This document shows positions 1 through 13,050 of a stretch of DNA of 64,000 nt, piece by piece; positions within the stretch are counted from its first letter, which is position 1; every line of letters begins with the position of its first letter. Source of the DNA: Luscinia megarhynchos. Taxonomy: Eukaryota > Chordata > Aves > Passeriformes > Turdidae. The notes below the pieces were generated by a model. The model was given only the letters and a program-made list of their open reading frames with translations, had not been told where the DNA came from and did no database searches. The position numbers and the translations under genes were made by a program. The DNA lies in NCBI GenBank assembly GCA_034336665.1, contig CM067576.1, positions 13,755,385-13,819,384 of the forward strand, given 5' to 3'.

Positions 1-3000
1 CACTTTCTTGAGTTGGAAAGTCAACAGTACAAAAGTGTATCACCTAATAAGTTAATATCATAAATATTTTGAGGAAAAAATGTGTGTACAAATTACAGGG
101 AAGCAATAATGCTTTACCTGTATTGCAATTGTTTAAGGACAAAGGAAAATTAAATTTATTTAAGCAAATAAAGCTTTAAAGAACAACAGACTTCAACTTC
201 AGCAGAATATAATTTCTCTCTCCCTTTGTACTAACAAATTTACTGAGTGGTTACTTACCTTTCAGTATTTATTCCAGATTATCGCTTTCTAAAATTAATC
301 TTGAATCAATTTTCATCTTTCCTTTCCCGGTATCCTGATCTTCCTTCAGCCAACTTTGCTTTCAATATAAAGCCCCTAGGAAAGGCAGTGAGATTTCTAA
401 AATGCTGCACATACACAGTTTTAGAGATTATTGGAAGATCTTCCTGATCCTGCCGTTTAAATTAAGAAACCAACCTTCACACTGTACACGTAATGAGGTT
501 TTGGACACATGCTTTGAACAAACTTAGGAGAATGCACTTGATAATGGGATCATAATTTTGATTACCTTTTGTATTATCTTTTACATGTTTGTTACAATTG
601 AAATTGCCAAAGCATTATTTATTGAAATGAAACGAATTTTTTACAAGGAATAAATTGTTTAAAATTTCTTTCCAGAGAGAGATTTGAGCAATTTATTAAT
701 TCCTTTCTTCCTAAAGGACACTTGGCCTTCTTAACTGATTATCATTGACAGCAATGAACTCTGCACCTCAGTACCCCATGAACAGCAGAAAAGCATTGCT
801 TGCTTAATTGACTTATCTGCCATCAAAAGCAACAACGTTTTTTGGACATCAGTCCTTGCATGAGTCCGTACATGATTAAGTCTCAAGTAGTTTTGAAGCT
901 TAGAAATCTTCACCATGCACATTTTAAGCTGTGAGGTGATTTTTTGTTAAGAAACTTTTTTGTGCAACAAATTGCTCATTATTAGTTACAGGCAGCTTTA
1001 ATTACAGGTACTGACTTAGAGTGAGATAAAAAGTCTGCACAAAGTGATTTAATAAATTAGATATGAACAAAAATCATGAAATGACAACCTGAAATTAGCA
1101 ACATAAAAGCAAATTGTTCTCCGAATTTTCAAGTAGATGATAAGCTTAAACTTAAACAAAGAATATATATTTTTAATGCCTCTTAGAAAACTCACTCCTT
1201 TGAAAGTGACACCAGAAAACTTATTATTCATAAGGGACCAAAAATTGGGGATAAATGAGCAATAATGAAGTAGCAGTTCAGAGAAGGATTTTCAACAGTT
1301 TTCTGAAGGCAAGAGTACACTAGAGAAAAATCTTTAGAGAGTGAGAAGAGTCTGGAAATAATTCAAATCCTATAGAAGACAAAACTTAGTCCAACATAAC
1401 GTTAGTGGCATGCACAGATGACATCTTATCTCCCAAAAATCCTCATACAAAATTAGTCAGTCAAAACAATTTAAATGCTTTTGACTTGAATTTATTGCTA
1501 TTGTGGTTTTGCTTCGCTGTGTTGCTGATCCCCAGTTTCAGTGGATGACGGGAAAGGGACAGAATCCAAAACTGAGCTGTGGTGACAGACAGTAGTTTAG
1601 AAGGAATCAATGATACACTAGATTAATGGAAAGCTGATTAATTAGTTACCTTGTCAGTGTGCTGGGGATGTTAGAGGAAAACTGCTGTTTGAGTGTCTGG
1701 GGGATGCAGGGCAGAGCTGGGAACTAGCAGGTCTGGCAGAGGTCACTCACTTTGCCCTCCTAGGTACTCCTGGTCCTATTTCATCCCAAACAGCCAAAAT
1801 TCAGAACGCCAAGTCTGTTGGGATAAATACAATTCTCAAACAATAATGACTTGACACCAGCAACCTTCTTTCAAAAAAATACTCGAAGTCCTGTAAAACT
1901 ATTCAGGAAACAGATTTTTTCCCTTCCCTCAGAGTTTTAAGTCCCCTGATTTCTTTTCTTGGGGCCAGTGCTCTGACATGTCCTTACTGCCTTCCCTGTG
2001 TCCTTCATGTAAGAAACATCTCCTGAAATAAAAAAGCCTCGGTGCTCATATAACTCACCTTCCTGAGCAGCCCTGGGCAGAATCTAAATTTTAGTTAACA
2101 CCTCCAAAGCTTTTAATAGGGCCTTGCAACTTGGTCAGACAGAGAAGCATAATCCTCCCACCCCAGCTCTACTCACATCCCTTCCTCTTCCTTGGAATAA
2201 TCAAGTAATGGACCAATAAATTAACAAAATTAACCACAGATTTTATTTTGGATCCAAAAGGACTGTCTTAATGAAAGAGAAAAAAATATGCATTTATGAG
2301 AACTCATATATTTCAATAACTGACAAATCCCACCAAAAAATCCTATAACCTTTTAAAGAATTAAATAAGTTTTTTTTTTCCTATACCAATCCAGCTCAGG
2401 TTAAACATCTCTTGACCTGAAGACGTTAACTTTTCTTAGGCTTTGAACTAACTTTAAAAATTATTTATTTTCTGCCTCACAGACCAGCACTGTGGCTCTA
2501 GCCCTGAGTGAGCACAAAAACCTACAGTCAGTGATTTCTGTGTACAATGATTACAGCTTGTTCAGTCTTGGTCACAAAGCCCCTAAGATATGTCCCTAGG
2601 TTTTGGAACATAATAATTTGGGTTAAATCTTTAAAACTTTGCATACCTGAACTGCATTTAAACCTCATTTCTTCCATGTCTTCTTCTCAACCAAACCCTT
2701 ATTTTACTCTTAACTCCCAACTTAATGTCTCTTTGAGCTACAACCGATTTTTCAATCCTTCTCATCTCTACTACTGCTCAGAGCAAGTCTTTTTCCTCCC
2801 CTACTGTCTTCTTTGCCTAGATTCATTCCTTTTGCCAAGGCCTTTGTTAAGTCTGGCAGTTCCCTCCTCTGAGCCAGCCATGCTCACTGAATAAAACTAC
2901 CGTGGAAATAACAAAATATTTTCCCTGTTTTTATCAAGTTCTAGTTTCAAAGGCAGTCTATGTCCATGAGACCAATCTCAACCTTTAAAACACTTTTTTT

Positions 3001-5796
3001 GGGGGGGAATTTGGTATTCTAAAACTGCTGAATATCCCATGGGACCATGCCTAAGTAGGAGAAAATTATGTGTTGCATAGAACTCCCAATTTGGAAAAAC
3101 AGTTTCAGATCAAGTGAAAAAAGAACACTACTACCAAAGATCTTTAAAATCTGACACAGAAATTTATATGGTGTTTCTGCATTTATTTGAAAGCCTGCAT
3201 GTATAATGCAACTCTCAGAGGAATGCAAAGGTTTCAGTAGATTTTCAGTCAAGCAAGTTTACATGGTCATGTGCTTATGCTCTGCCTGATGCAGGTCAGT
3301 GCCATTCACTCCACTTCTTGGAATATTGAAGGGATTCATTAAATTTCTGAAAAAGAAAGAAACCCTCTAAGCCCAGCTTTTGCTGGCAATTCTTGTGATT
3401 TTGCTGCATATTTTATCTGCATTCATTGATGAATAACTCAGTCACATTTCAATGCCATTGCACTCCTATCAACCTGCTATTAAATGTAGCAACAACATAT
3501 CTCAGGAAGAAACAGGGCTGGCTGAAGTCATGGCCAATTTTGAAAAATGACAATTAAGACAGAAAAAAGTTAGAAACAATAGTAATGGATGAATAGAAAA
3601 ATCAATGAGGGCCACTCCATTTTGGGCAGAGTTTTAACAGATAGAGATGAACTTAATCTTATATAAACTAGCCTGTCATGGAAATGAAAAACAGTATTGA
3701 ACTCCAATGTCTTCACCAAGCCTAGTCTGAGTCCACTCACTGGTATTTTTAGGAGATGCTGGATGATGGATAGATTCTCTCAGCAGCTCCTACCTTGTCT
3801 GAATGCCAAAAACCCCGTGGCCAGCTGTGTGTTGAACTTTCATAAGGGTCAGGTTGCAATGGTGCAGAGACAGAAATAACGTAAGGATAAAGCTTTGGTG
3901 GGATTTTTTGCTTCCATGCATTCTCCTGGGCACACAACATGACTTAACAATCACAGAGCCTTTGAGCTCATAAGGGTTCACAAAGTGTGAAGGAAGAAAA
4001 TTAGGAAAAGACAAAGCTTGTTTCATACCTTTGTTTTCTTAAAATCTAACAATATGCATTAAAAGCATCAATGTATCTAATTAATAGATACATTTCTGTA
4101 AATAGCCATTACACAAAACCACAGACCTGAATTATTTCTTTCTTTTTTTCTTTCACTACTAGATTCAAATAAACATTCTTGAAATCTGGAGGAAAAATGA
4201 AAATTTTAGAAAAAAAATTATGTTTCATAATATACTCAAAATATGAACAAGAAAAGTGAGCAATGCTTCCTTAAATTAAACTCACTCACATGAGAAGATG
4301 CCTGGTATGAAAGAGTTCTTCAATTTGAAAAACAAAGCAGAAATTCTAAGTTCAGATTTCAGGTAGAAGAGGAATCCAGGTGTCACTTAGAAGTAATCAG
4401 AGCAAGCAGAATGTCTTAATCAGAAGAACAACCAACACAGCCCAAAGAAGTAGAAGAGTAACCAATGCAGCAACACAGCTCCTGCAGTTCTGCTTCTTAT
4501 CTCAGTGATGTTCCTCCTCCTTTGCACATGTAGACATGAACACCTTGGTGGCAATGGGTCATTAAAGTCTAAAATTCCTCTGCTGCAGTGATGGCTTTTA
4601 AGACACAATAAGATATAATACACAGTTCTGTCATAATCTTCTTCAACAACTAGCACCATAATGTGACAAGATTTTAAGTATTTAAGGTATTGTTTGTAAA
4701 TTCTTACTATCAGCTATGCATCTAACTTTTGTGAGTACTACTAAATACCTAAATACTAGGATAACTTCTTTACAAGACTTCTGCTTCTTTTTTTTTAACT
4801 CCTACTAAAATGTTTTAGTTCAGAATTGGTCCCATTAGAAACAATATTTTCAAAACAGCTAGGATTCAAAAATGCAGTGATGATTAAAAGAAAATCACAG
4901 TAAGATATTAAGTACGGCCATCAGTTAGCATCAAGTGACTTCAGAATATATTTTCTTTTTTAATTTCAGCATAAATTCAAAGTATTGCTTTGTTCATGAT
5001 TTAGCCTTCTACATACACAACCCATCTTGGTAACAGCAGTAAATGATAAATGGGTCTAAAACATGTATTAAAAACCTGAATTGCATCCAAATTGCCCAGC
5101 CTTTCCTCAAAACCACTCTGAATCAGTAGAAGTGATAAAATCTTAAATGAGTACCATCAATTAAATGCAGTTATAACGAAATAAGCTGTATAATAATGTC
5201 ATTTGAGCAGTGCAAACCTTGGAGGATGAAGCCTCAAATGAGAAAATGGTGCTGGGAGAGATTTCTAACAGCATGTAGATAAAACTTGCTCACTTTTACC
5301 TGAACTGAGAATTTATAATCCCATTTTACTTTATGGTACAACTATTCCAGCTTCTCCATCTTCTTCCTTCATGCCCCCAAAATTTGTGAAATACCTGCAA
5401 ATGTGAGTGCACCTACAGCAAAGTGAATGGGACACACTTCTGACTATAAAAGAGAAAATCTTCAAGGAAAGACATCATTTAGCATTTTCTTTGAGCTCTG
5501 TGTTAAGCTGCTTCTCTGAGAGAACAACTCCAAAGAAGGGATGCAGCTGTTTGAATATTAGGGGACATAATGAATAGATTTTATTCCACTTGTAAACCAC
5601 ACTGGATCAGTGATTGGAAATAAAACCAAAAAGTGCAAATCATCTGAGTACTGATGTGGCCTCAGAAGATTTCCTTCCCATATTTGTTGCTTTGGGTTAT
5701 GTCAGTTTGTTTTATAGCTGCAGTAATTTTAAATGCATTTTTCTCTCTTGTGAGATGCACTCTTTCAACTTTCCTTGAGGAAGCTTGAGGCACTGA
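1..5796. other. Unique AT-rich non-coding sequence
   Basis: I see no gene here. Open frames are short, up to about 115 codons, and resemble nothing I know. The longest (2547-2894, plus) lies in a pyrimidine-rich stretch, which suppresses stop codons and explains its length. No interspersed repeat is recognisable. Short A and T runs (for example near 2370 and 2995-3007, the latter followed by a G run) are the only simple-sequence features. Intergenic or intronic sequence is the most likely reading. Confidence 0.6.
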
Positions 5797-5834
5797 TTTA
5801 TGGTCAGATATGTGTGAATATATCTGACCATAAA
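5797..5834. repeat. Perfect 15-bp inverted repeat (hairpin)
   Basis: The arm at 5797-5811 (TTTATGGTCAGATAT) is the exact reverse complement of the arm at 5820-5834, with an 8-base spacer. Complementarity stops abruptly at both outer ends, so this is a short isolated hairpin and not the edge of a long palindrome. It is too short for a typical animal miRNA precursor. It may come from a template-switch mutation, or be the remnant of a small palindromic element. Confidence 0.9.
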
Positions 5835-7724
5835 ACACATTGTACTTTAGTATATACTGCTAGAAGACAAGACAATATTCCAGATTCAGTGTCGAGTTAT
5901 GTCAGCCCTCTCTCTTTCTGTATGCTAGTACCATCCTGTTAAAAATAAAACTGCATCTGGTTCATTAAATTATTACTAAAGGTTTTGCAAAGGTAGGATT
6001 TCAACCTCCATTAATGGTAAAAAGGAGACCTCCAACATTCTAGTTTTACTTATAAAGGATTCCTAAGTTTGGAATTTTCAACCCATCTATTGTTAAAATA
6101 TGGATGCTAAAAACATTTGTAATTTCCATTCTCAGATTTAAAACTGACAGTTTTATTCTGCTCATAGTGAATAAAAAGTGAATAATGGGATTAAGGAGTC
6201 AGAAATGTGAAGCTGCATCTGAGTTCAGGCTGGGGGTGTTCTGTGGCTATTGTGCTGCATTTGCTACATGGTTGTGTTCTGGGACTTCCATTCCTGGCCA
6301 GTGGGAGGGTAGAAGTAAATTATTTTCTTTGAATTCTATCAGTTATTTATTGTAGTAACACTTGGATTACTAAGAAATACAGACTCATTCATGCAATGTG
6401 GCTGGAAATAATGAAAAATTGCTCTGACTTTGTCATTAAGTACCCAGATTTAAAATACTGAACTCTAGATTTGCTGTGTGATTGAGACTTGAGACTTCTA
6501 TGAGAAAAATAGCAAGCATGGAAACTTGAAACTTATGAAAAAAGTATTAAATATATGAAGAAAACATTCTCTATTCATAAGATCTCAATAATATTTCTAA
6601 TAGAAGCTGTATAACAGCTCACAGGCAGTAAAAGAGACTTGCACAGAATCATGGAAAGAGCACCAGACTCTCATAAGATCTCTAAAGGATCAGTCCCTGC
6701 CCTTCCTATCATAAGACTATAAACCAAATACCTGTGATTACAATGCCTAAAACAGAGGTAAAACCTCCAACACACCAAATTCAATGCCTGTAATAATCTA
6801 GAAGTTTTCAGTTCTGCTATATTCTTTTGAAAATCATAACTCATATCTGATAGAAACTGTGCACAAAGCACCGTTCTTCTACTGCAGAGCTGCTTCCCAG
6901 ACCAGCTGCTGTTCCTGATTCTATTATCAATACATGGTCTGTCAGGTGGCAACATAGATACCAGTGTTGCAAAGTGCTGCTTCTAACAGCAAGGCAGACA
7001 AAAATTGTCATGTGCCTTCAGCAGCACAAGTGGGTGCTGATTGTCAGGGTCAACTTTAAGGCTTTTGCTTGGAAGCAGGCTTGTTCTGTAGGAACCAGTC
7101 TACAGAATATTCAGAATATTGTCCTTTCCTTTGTTCTTCTTCTAATTGAGGGACATTAGGAAGAAGAAATGTGAACCACAAAAGGTCCAAAAGTTATTGG
7201 GGGATACTAAACAGATAACCCAAGGCATGTCTTGTGTGTGAATTTAAGACAAATCCTGATGATCCATAGAACTAAAAACCTGTTCTGTGATTCCTCTTAA
7301 GCTTACAGGTACTATCTGTGAGGAGAACAGCAGTTTAAAGCTGGAATGAGTCTCCATGCTTCATGTGGAATAAATATTGCCTGAATTCTGGCCACTTAAC
7401 TGCTCTGCATTTAACTACCCTGCTAGCTGCATGTGCTGAGACATAACCATTTATGATCCAAATACTTCTCCATAAGTACAGTCAGTGGAACTAATTTTGG
7501 CACCAATGTAGCTATTTAATGTTAAGGGATGAGTCAACAGCATTTAAAAAACCAAACAAACCACAAACAAGAAGCAAAAAAAAAAAAAAACAACCCAGCA
7601 ACAAAAAAGCTTTATATAATAAATTTAAATTCAAATTAAATTCTTAGCAACTGAAATCACAGAGACAGTAATCAGTAATTTGAACAGCTATGATGAGATG
7701 TCATTTCTCTGCTTCCTTCATGGC
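5835..7724. other. Unique AT-rich non-coding sequence with an A15 run
   Basis: No gene or recognisable mobile element. A run of 15 A residues sits at 7576-7590. It is about 135 bases outside the end of the neighbouring CR1 element. CR1 ends in a short octamer-like repeat and has no poly-A tail, so I do not treat this run as part of that insertion. Confidence 0.6.
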
Positions 7725-8617
7725 ATTCACAGAGTTCACAGAAGGTTGGAAGAGACCGTCAAGATGATCAAGTCCAACCCATGCTCTAACATCTCAACTA
7801 GACCATGGCACCAAGTGCCACATCCAGTCTTTTTTAAACACATCCAGGGATGACGTCTCTACCACCTTCCCAGGCAAAGCATTCCAGTACCTTTTCACTC
7901 TTTCAGTGAAAAACTTTTTCCTAATATCCAACCTGTATTTCCCTTGGTGCAGCTTAAGCCTGTGTCCTCTGGTTCTGTCAGTGCTTCCTGGAGAAAGAGA
8001 CCAACCCCCCCTGAGCACAGCCACCTTTCAGGGAGCTGTACAGAGTGGTAAGGTCACCCTGAGTCTCCTTTTCTCCAGGTTGAACACTCCCAGCTCCCTC
8101 AGCCGTTCCTCACAGGGTTTGTGTTCCAAGCCCCTCACCAGCCTCGTTGCCTCCTCTGGACGTGCTCAAGTGTCTCAATGTCCTTCCTGAGCTGAGGGGC
8201 CAGAACTGGACACAGCACTCGAGGTGTGGCCTCACCAGTGCCCAGCACAGGGGCAGAATGAGCTCCCTGCTCCTGCTGGCCACACCACTCCTGACCCAGG
8301 CCAGGGCCATTGGCCTTCTTGGCCACCAGGGCACACTGCTGGCTCATGTTCAGTGGGCTGTTCACCAGCACTCCCAGGTCCCTTTCTGCCTGGGCCCTGT
8401 GCAGCCCCACCATCCCCAGCCTGTGGTGCTGCAGGGGTTATTGTGGCCAAAATGCAGAACCTGGCACTTGGGCTCATTAAACTGCATCTCACTGGGCTCT
8501 GCCCATCCATCCAACCCTTCCAGTCTCTCTGCAGAGCCCTCCTCCCTTCCAACAGATCAACACACACTCCCAGCTTGGTGTCATCTGCAAATTTACTAAT
8601 GAAGGACTCAATACCCA
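7725..8617 (-). mobile_element. CR1 LINE, 5'-truncated; ORF2 reverse transcriptase C-terminal part plus 3' end
   Basis: This is a dead copy of the avian non-LTR retrotransposon CR1, read on the minus strand. In element order it has the reverse-transcriptase FADD box (8591-8580, followed by TKLG), then a block reading [20 protein letters not shown] (within 8413-8300). Next come a [20 protein letters not shown] block, a VQRR block, and a C-terminal block with the motif [20 protein letters not shown] (within 8024-7850). The end near 7725 carries degenerate TTCTGTGA-like units, the usual CR1 3' terminus. The motifs fall in all three minus frames, so at least three frameshifts separate them and no protein can be made. 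The upstream RT fingers/palm, the endonuclease and ORF1 are missing, as in most CR1 copies, which are cut short at the 5' end by incomplete target-primed reverse transcription. The antisense frames of 150-166 codons over this element are artefacts. Confidence 0.96.
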
Positions 8618-8623
8618 TGTGTG

Positions 8624-8656
<33 letters not shown>

Positions 8657-8668
8657 GTAATATATATG
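8618..8668. repeat. Compound (GT)n-(AT)n microsatellite at the CR1 5' junction
   Basis: Five GT units (8618-8628) are followed by about 13 AT units (8631-8656) and an imperfect TAATATATAT tail. It begins exactly where CR1 similarity ends, so either CR1 integrated at a pre-existing dinucleotide repeat or the repeat grew at the truncation junction. Confidence 0.93.
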
Positions 8669-11600
8669 CAATTAAAGTTTCCATGTATGTCCCAGCACTT
8701 GCACAACAAATTTCAAATTCCTGAAGCTCATAAGGTTATCAGGCATGCAAGCCACAGAAGCATGTGCATATTTATTATTACTGTCTTTATTTGGACAAAT
8801 AACTGACCTACAAAGGAGAGAAGACAGGTCAGAATTCCACAGCACAATCTGGGGAGGATGGAAAGGGGATCAAACTTCACACAGTCCAACCTGAGCAGAA
8901 CAAGGGTTCTGTGTTCTCATGCAGAGACATCTGCATGATCTGCATTACCACTGACAGGACTGAATATGAAATTGCTTTTTATTAGCAAATACCTGCCTTG
9001 CCAACCCATTTGGCTTAGAGCTTCTGAAGTTAAGATTTGATCCACAAAAAGTGATACAGTTTGGCCAGACTTACTATCATAAGGATTTCTTGTCTGAAGA
9101 GCAGTTCCCACAATACACCTTGTTTAGCACACAAATACTTATCATTCCCTTTTTTATGTTACAGCTAACAAGGTTCAGGATTCACTGTATCTCAGCTTTT
9201 ATGTGTAAAACTACCTCATAATTCAGAACCTTTTCATACACAAAATTTTTTGTCTCAAATGTAGACATCAGGCTGACATTTAGGCAATTCTCTGCTTTGT
9301 GTAGCCTCTAATCTATTCATGGAAAAACTCCTTAATTTTTTGAATTATACCTTCCTCATTCCTCTTAGTCTTGAAAATGCTACAGTGATTTTCTAACTGA
9401 GAAGCTGATAGACTCTTATAGAGACTTGATTGAGGCATGTTTCTAATTTATACAACTCCTCCATTATGTAAACAAGAGCAGTGTAAGAGTAACAGTTTGC
9501 ATCACTTAATGCAAGAAAACATTATGGAAGCCACTGCTTGGCTGACAGAGGAAGCTTCATTAAAAAGGTATCTGGGTAGCAGCAATAATAAACAGGCTTT
9601 TTTGAATTGTTCATTACCTTTTAAAGAAATCTTCAAGAAAAAAGTTACCCCTTAAATATCAGATTGAAGAAAACACCAAGGGAACCTTTTCAGCTCATTT
9701 GAAGTCTGAAGGCTATTGTACACATTTTTTAAACCTGATCAAAATTCATTCTGGTGCTTGTTACTAAATTATGTATCTCTGAAGCATAAATGTGCTAGCT
9801 TTACAAAGTTACAAATTAGTGTATTTCCATATAGCTTGGGAAAATATAATTTTAACCGCTTTGTTTTGGGTAGGAAAAATATTGCTTGTATTATAAACAC
9901 AGGGGAGCTGTCAGTAAACATGGCCAGACAGTTTTTTTGGCAGCAAGATTCTCAGGGCCTTACAAGCAAATTACCTAGAATTATTAACAGTATTTCATAT
10001 AATAGCTGGTTTTATCAATTTTTTAATAGAAACACACATTTTATCAGTGAATTGTTTATATGAAGACATCTTATTTTAAGGTTCATCTTCTCATTCTAAA
10101 AGAAACTACTTTGACCCAGAATATTTGCTTCCTCTATGTCTACTTGAGTCTATAAACTCTGAGCATTTGTAACTGAATATTTTTGTACTCGTTTATCTTA
10201 TAGTGACAATTTAGTTACACTGCCTAAACTCTTCAAGCAGAACTGATGACTTCTAAAAGTGCCATCAATAAAAGAAATAAGGCCAACTGTTACTGTAATC
10301 AGAAAAGGTTGCCATGGATTTCAGTGGCTTCAAGATCAGGATTTATGGCAGGAGGTAAGAAGTAAACTAATTAAAATAGATGACATATATGAAAAAAGAA
10401 ATAGTAAAAGAGAGACACGTAAATGGACCAAAGGGAAAAAGAAGGAATTAAAATAGTTAAATCAGGGGAAGCTGAATAAAAGTCAGAGGAAGAAAACTGG
10501 ATAATGGCATTTTTTAAAAATAACATTTGCAAAATGAAAAAAAAAACTAACAGAAACAAGTATGGATAAAAAAGACAATTCCCCTCCTCAAGCATATATT
10601 TTATCAGGCTAAACAGCAGAAACCCAGGGCATATCATAGTAGTTTTAATATCTAGTCTTTGTAGCTGTGAAAGGAAACAATGACTTCAAACTGGAGTAAT
10701 AAAAGGCAAATTTGAGATTAGACTGCAGCTTCTGTGTTACCACTGTTTATTTTCACTAATGACTACAGTATGAGAATTCATCCCATTTTTGACACCTGCA
10801 GTATGGTTTACCTCGTAAGTGTGTGTCAGCCATTGTTCTAGAGACTGGATATGTTATTTCCTTTTTTATCTCCAGGACATGAAGGAATAATGTGATTTTC
10901 GCAATTAGTAGCTGTGTAGAGAGAGGATTACTAATGATGATGATTGGAACTCATAGTTTTAACAATAAATCTACTGAGCTAGCAAACAAAGGACTTTCTT
11001 GAACAAAATTTGGAAATCTGAAGAATGAATAAAAGCTACAAATTTCTTTGTATTTATCCTTTTCTGCCCATAGAAGATAAGTAAGCTAGTAAGTATGATG
11101 GCTGATTTTTATTTCTGACATGACAATTGCTGTTCTATTCAAAAACATTTGAAAGGCAGCAACAAAATCAATGACAGGGATATTTTTGTTCCTTTTTAAG
11201 AACTCTTTCTGTCACAACTTCAGCATCTCTGAAACCATTTCCTAGTGAAAACTATTTAAAACTGCAATCTCTTTGCAGACTCATCTTGCTAGCAAAATAG
11301 GCAGTGACCTCACATCTTCTTTTCTGATAGAATATTATTTAATTTGGAAAAGTGAAACTGGTAAATCTTTGCCTCTCACTTATCTTGCCTATTTTTAAAA
11401 GTAATTCAATGCTTTTAAACAATTTCAAGCTTTCACTTGGTAGTGTGGCAAAGAAATGCTTAAGTGTAGCACTTCAAGTAATTTTTTTTTTTTTTTTGTC
11501 ACAAATGGGACCAATGCCATGTCACATTTTCTAGCTGGTCCAAAGTCTACAGCAGTTAGGAGGAAGGCTGCAGTTCACATGGGTTCTATCTCCATGGTAA

Positions 11601-12350
11601 CTTGTTTACAGGGACTGATATACATGCTGAAAATTCAAGGTTAGCTTTCCCTTTGTTCCTGTTTTGATGTTTTTGGCAATATGAATAATGTGGGCATAAT
11701 CCTAAATTCAAACAGTTTCATGGCAGACTGAATCAAAACAAAACTCTCAACAAAATGTGCTTTCATCACCCCCATTAGAAAAAGACAGTTCAAAAGGGTG
11801 TCTAATCAGACCCATCAGGCTACCTTCCCTTATTCTGCATTTCAGTTTTATATTTCAAGGAAGGAGACTTAATAAATAAATAGATATAAAATATTAATAA
11901 AGATTTAAATTTTTATACTGTCTAAAGGTTTATACTTTTATGACATGACAACTCAGGGTACATGAGTGTCTGTGTTGCACACATATCGTAATCTAAAGAA
12001 TTTCCTTTGTCTGAAATCACTGCAGAAGTGAAAATGACTACACACCTTTTCTGAACTTCAGCTGAATCACATGATGGGAGTTTCTTGTGTTTAAAAAAAT
12101 CAAACTAATAGCAACACACCACAGTTCTGTAACTTCTTATGAGAAAACTCATTAAAGTTTCAGGCAGCTTCTTCATCCCTGACTCAGTGAAAACAATGAT
12201 TGGAAGTGCCTCCCTTGCAAATACCTGATGTGACCTTGCTATCTCATGTGATTAGTTGAGGTATGATTAGAAATCCTCAGCATTCATGCAATGGAATGTT
12301 GGAAAGAACCATCCTTTAAAAAAAGTTTAAACCTTTTGAACTTTGTTTTT
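8669..12350. other. Unique AT-rich non-coding sequence
   Basis: No recognisable gene. A 115-codon opening at 9716-10063 (plus) begins at TTG and not ATG, has an AT-driven Phe/Asn/Ile/Ser composition and matches no family I know. A purine-rich stretch lies at about 10372-10470, and a run of 16 T residues at 11482-11497. Nothing else stands out. Confidence 0.55.
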
Positions 12351-12371
12351 CTTTTTTTTTTTTTTTTTTTA
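12351..12371. repeat. Poly-T tract (about 19 T)
   Basis: An uninterrupted T run at 12352-12370 follows a shorter T run with one C between them. It is simple sequence. It could be the complement of an old poly-A tail, but no retrogene body is recognisable on the minus strand next to it. Confidence 0.9.
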
Positions 12372-12753
12372 CTTAAATATAAAAAGGTAAGTTATGTTGT
12401 GAATGAAGCACCCCCTAGTTTGGCCTTACCCCATTTGCAGCAAATAGCTTTGATTTTTACTCAGCTGATAAATGCTTGCTTACTATATATTGTTCCAAAC
12501 AGAACTTTACAAAATCAACTGAAAATCAGAGAATACTTTTGATGGCACAGAATGCAACACATCTTATGACAAAAGGTTTGGAGGTCTTTTGCCAAAGTTC
12601 CTTTGCAATACCTTTTTTTTTTTTAAGTCACCTTGCTTCTCCTTCCTATTCATTAAAACTGGAAATTCCTATCACTCCCTTTCTGTTAGAAGAGAAATGC
12701 TATAAAAATGGCTAGATAAAATTCACCTTTTGAACAAGGCAGTTATTTTATAG

Positions 12754-13050
12754 CTGCTCAATCTGATATATAGTGATATACTCTTGATGCAATCATTAGA
12801 CAAACAGTTAAAAGCTGTCAAGCTGCTGGATAGATCAAATTCTGCAGGATTTGGAACTAAAGCTACTGAAACAAGAAAAGGCATTAAGAATTCAGCCACT
12901 ACATTAGGATCTCTATCTGAAACAGAATATTCTGTGTATTCACAGCTACACATGCAAAGCTCAACTCTGGCTGTGAAAAGAAAGTGAAGAAGATATTCCT
13001 TCAGTTCCAGGTCTAAAAAGAGCAAAAAGCCTTTAGAGCCATTTTAACCT
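12754..13050 (+). pseudogene. Protein-like open stretch with one in-frame stop; possible gene relic, unidentified
   Basis: From 12754 one plus-strand frame runs to a TGA at 12985-12987 and reads on in the same frame to a TAA near 13048. The first ATG is at 12787. The translated composition is Ser/Thr/Lys/Ala-rich (it includes KLLDRSN, TETRKGIKNSATTLGSLSE and, past the stop, RRYSFSSRSKKSKK). That looks more like a disordered protein tail than random AT-rich DNA. An AATAAA lies about 200 bases downstream (near 13253). There is no strong splice acceptor at the left edge, and I do not recognise the protein. It could be a degraded coding exon or retrocopy, or simply a chance opening. Confidence 0.2.

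Noticed and set aside
7576..7590. A15 run near the CR1 element, considered as a retrotransposon tail
   Set aside because: CR1 ends in short TTCTATGA-type units and not poly-A, and the run is about 135 bases outside the element.
8147..8724. Plus-strand frames of 150 and 166 codons
   Set aside because: They run antisense to the minus-strand CR1 ORF2 remnant, which explains the sequence fully.
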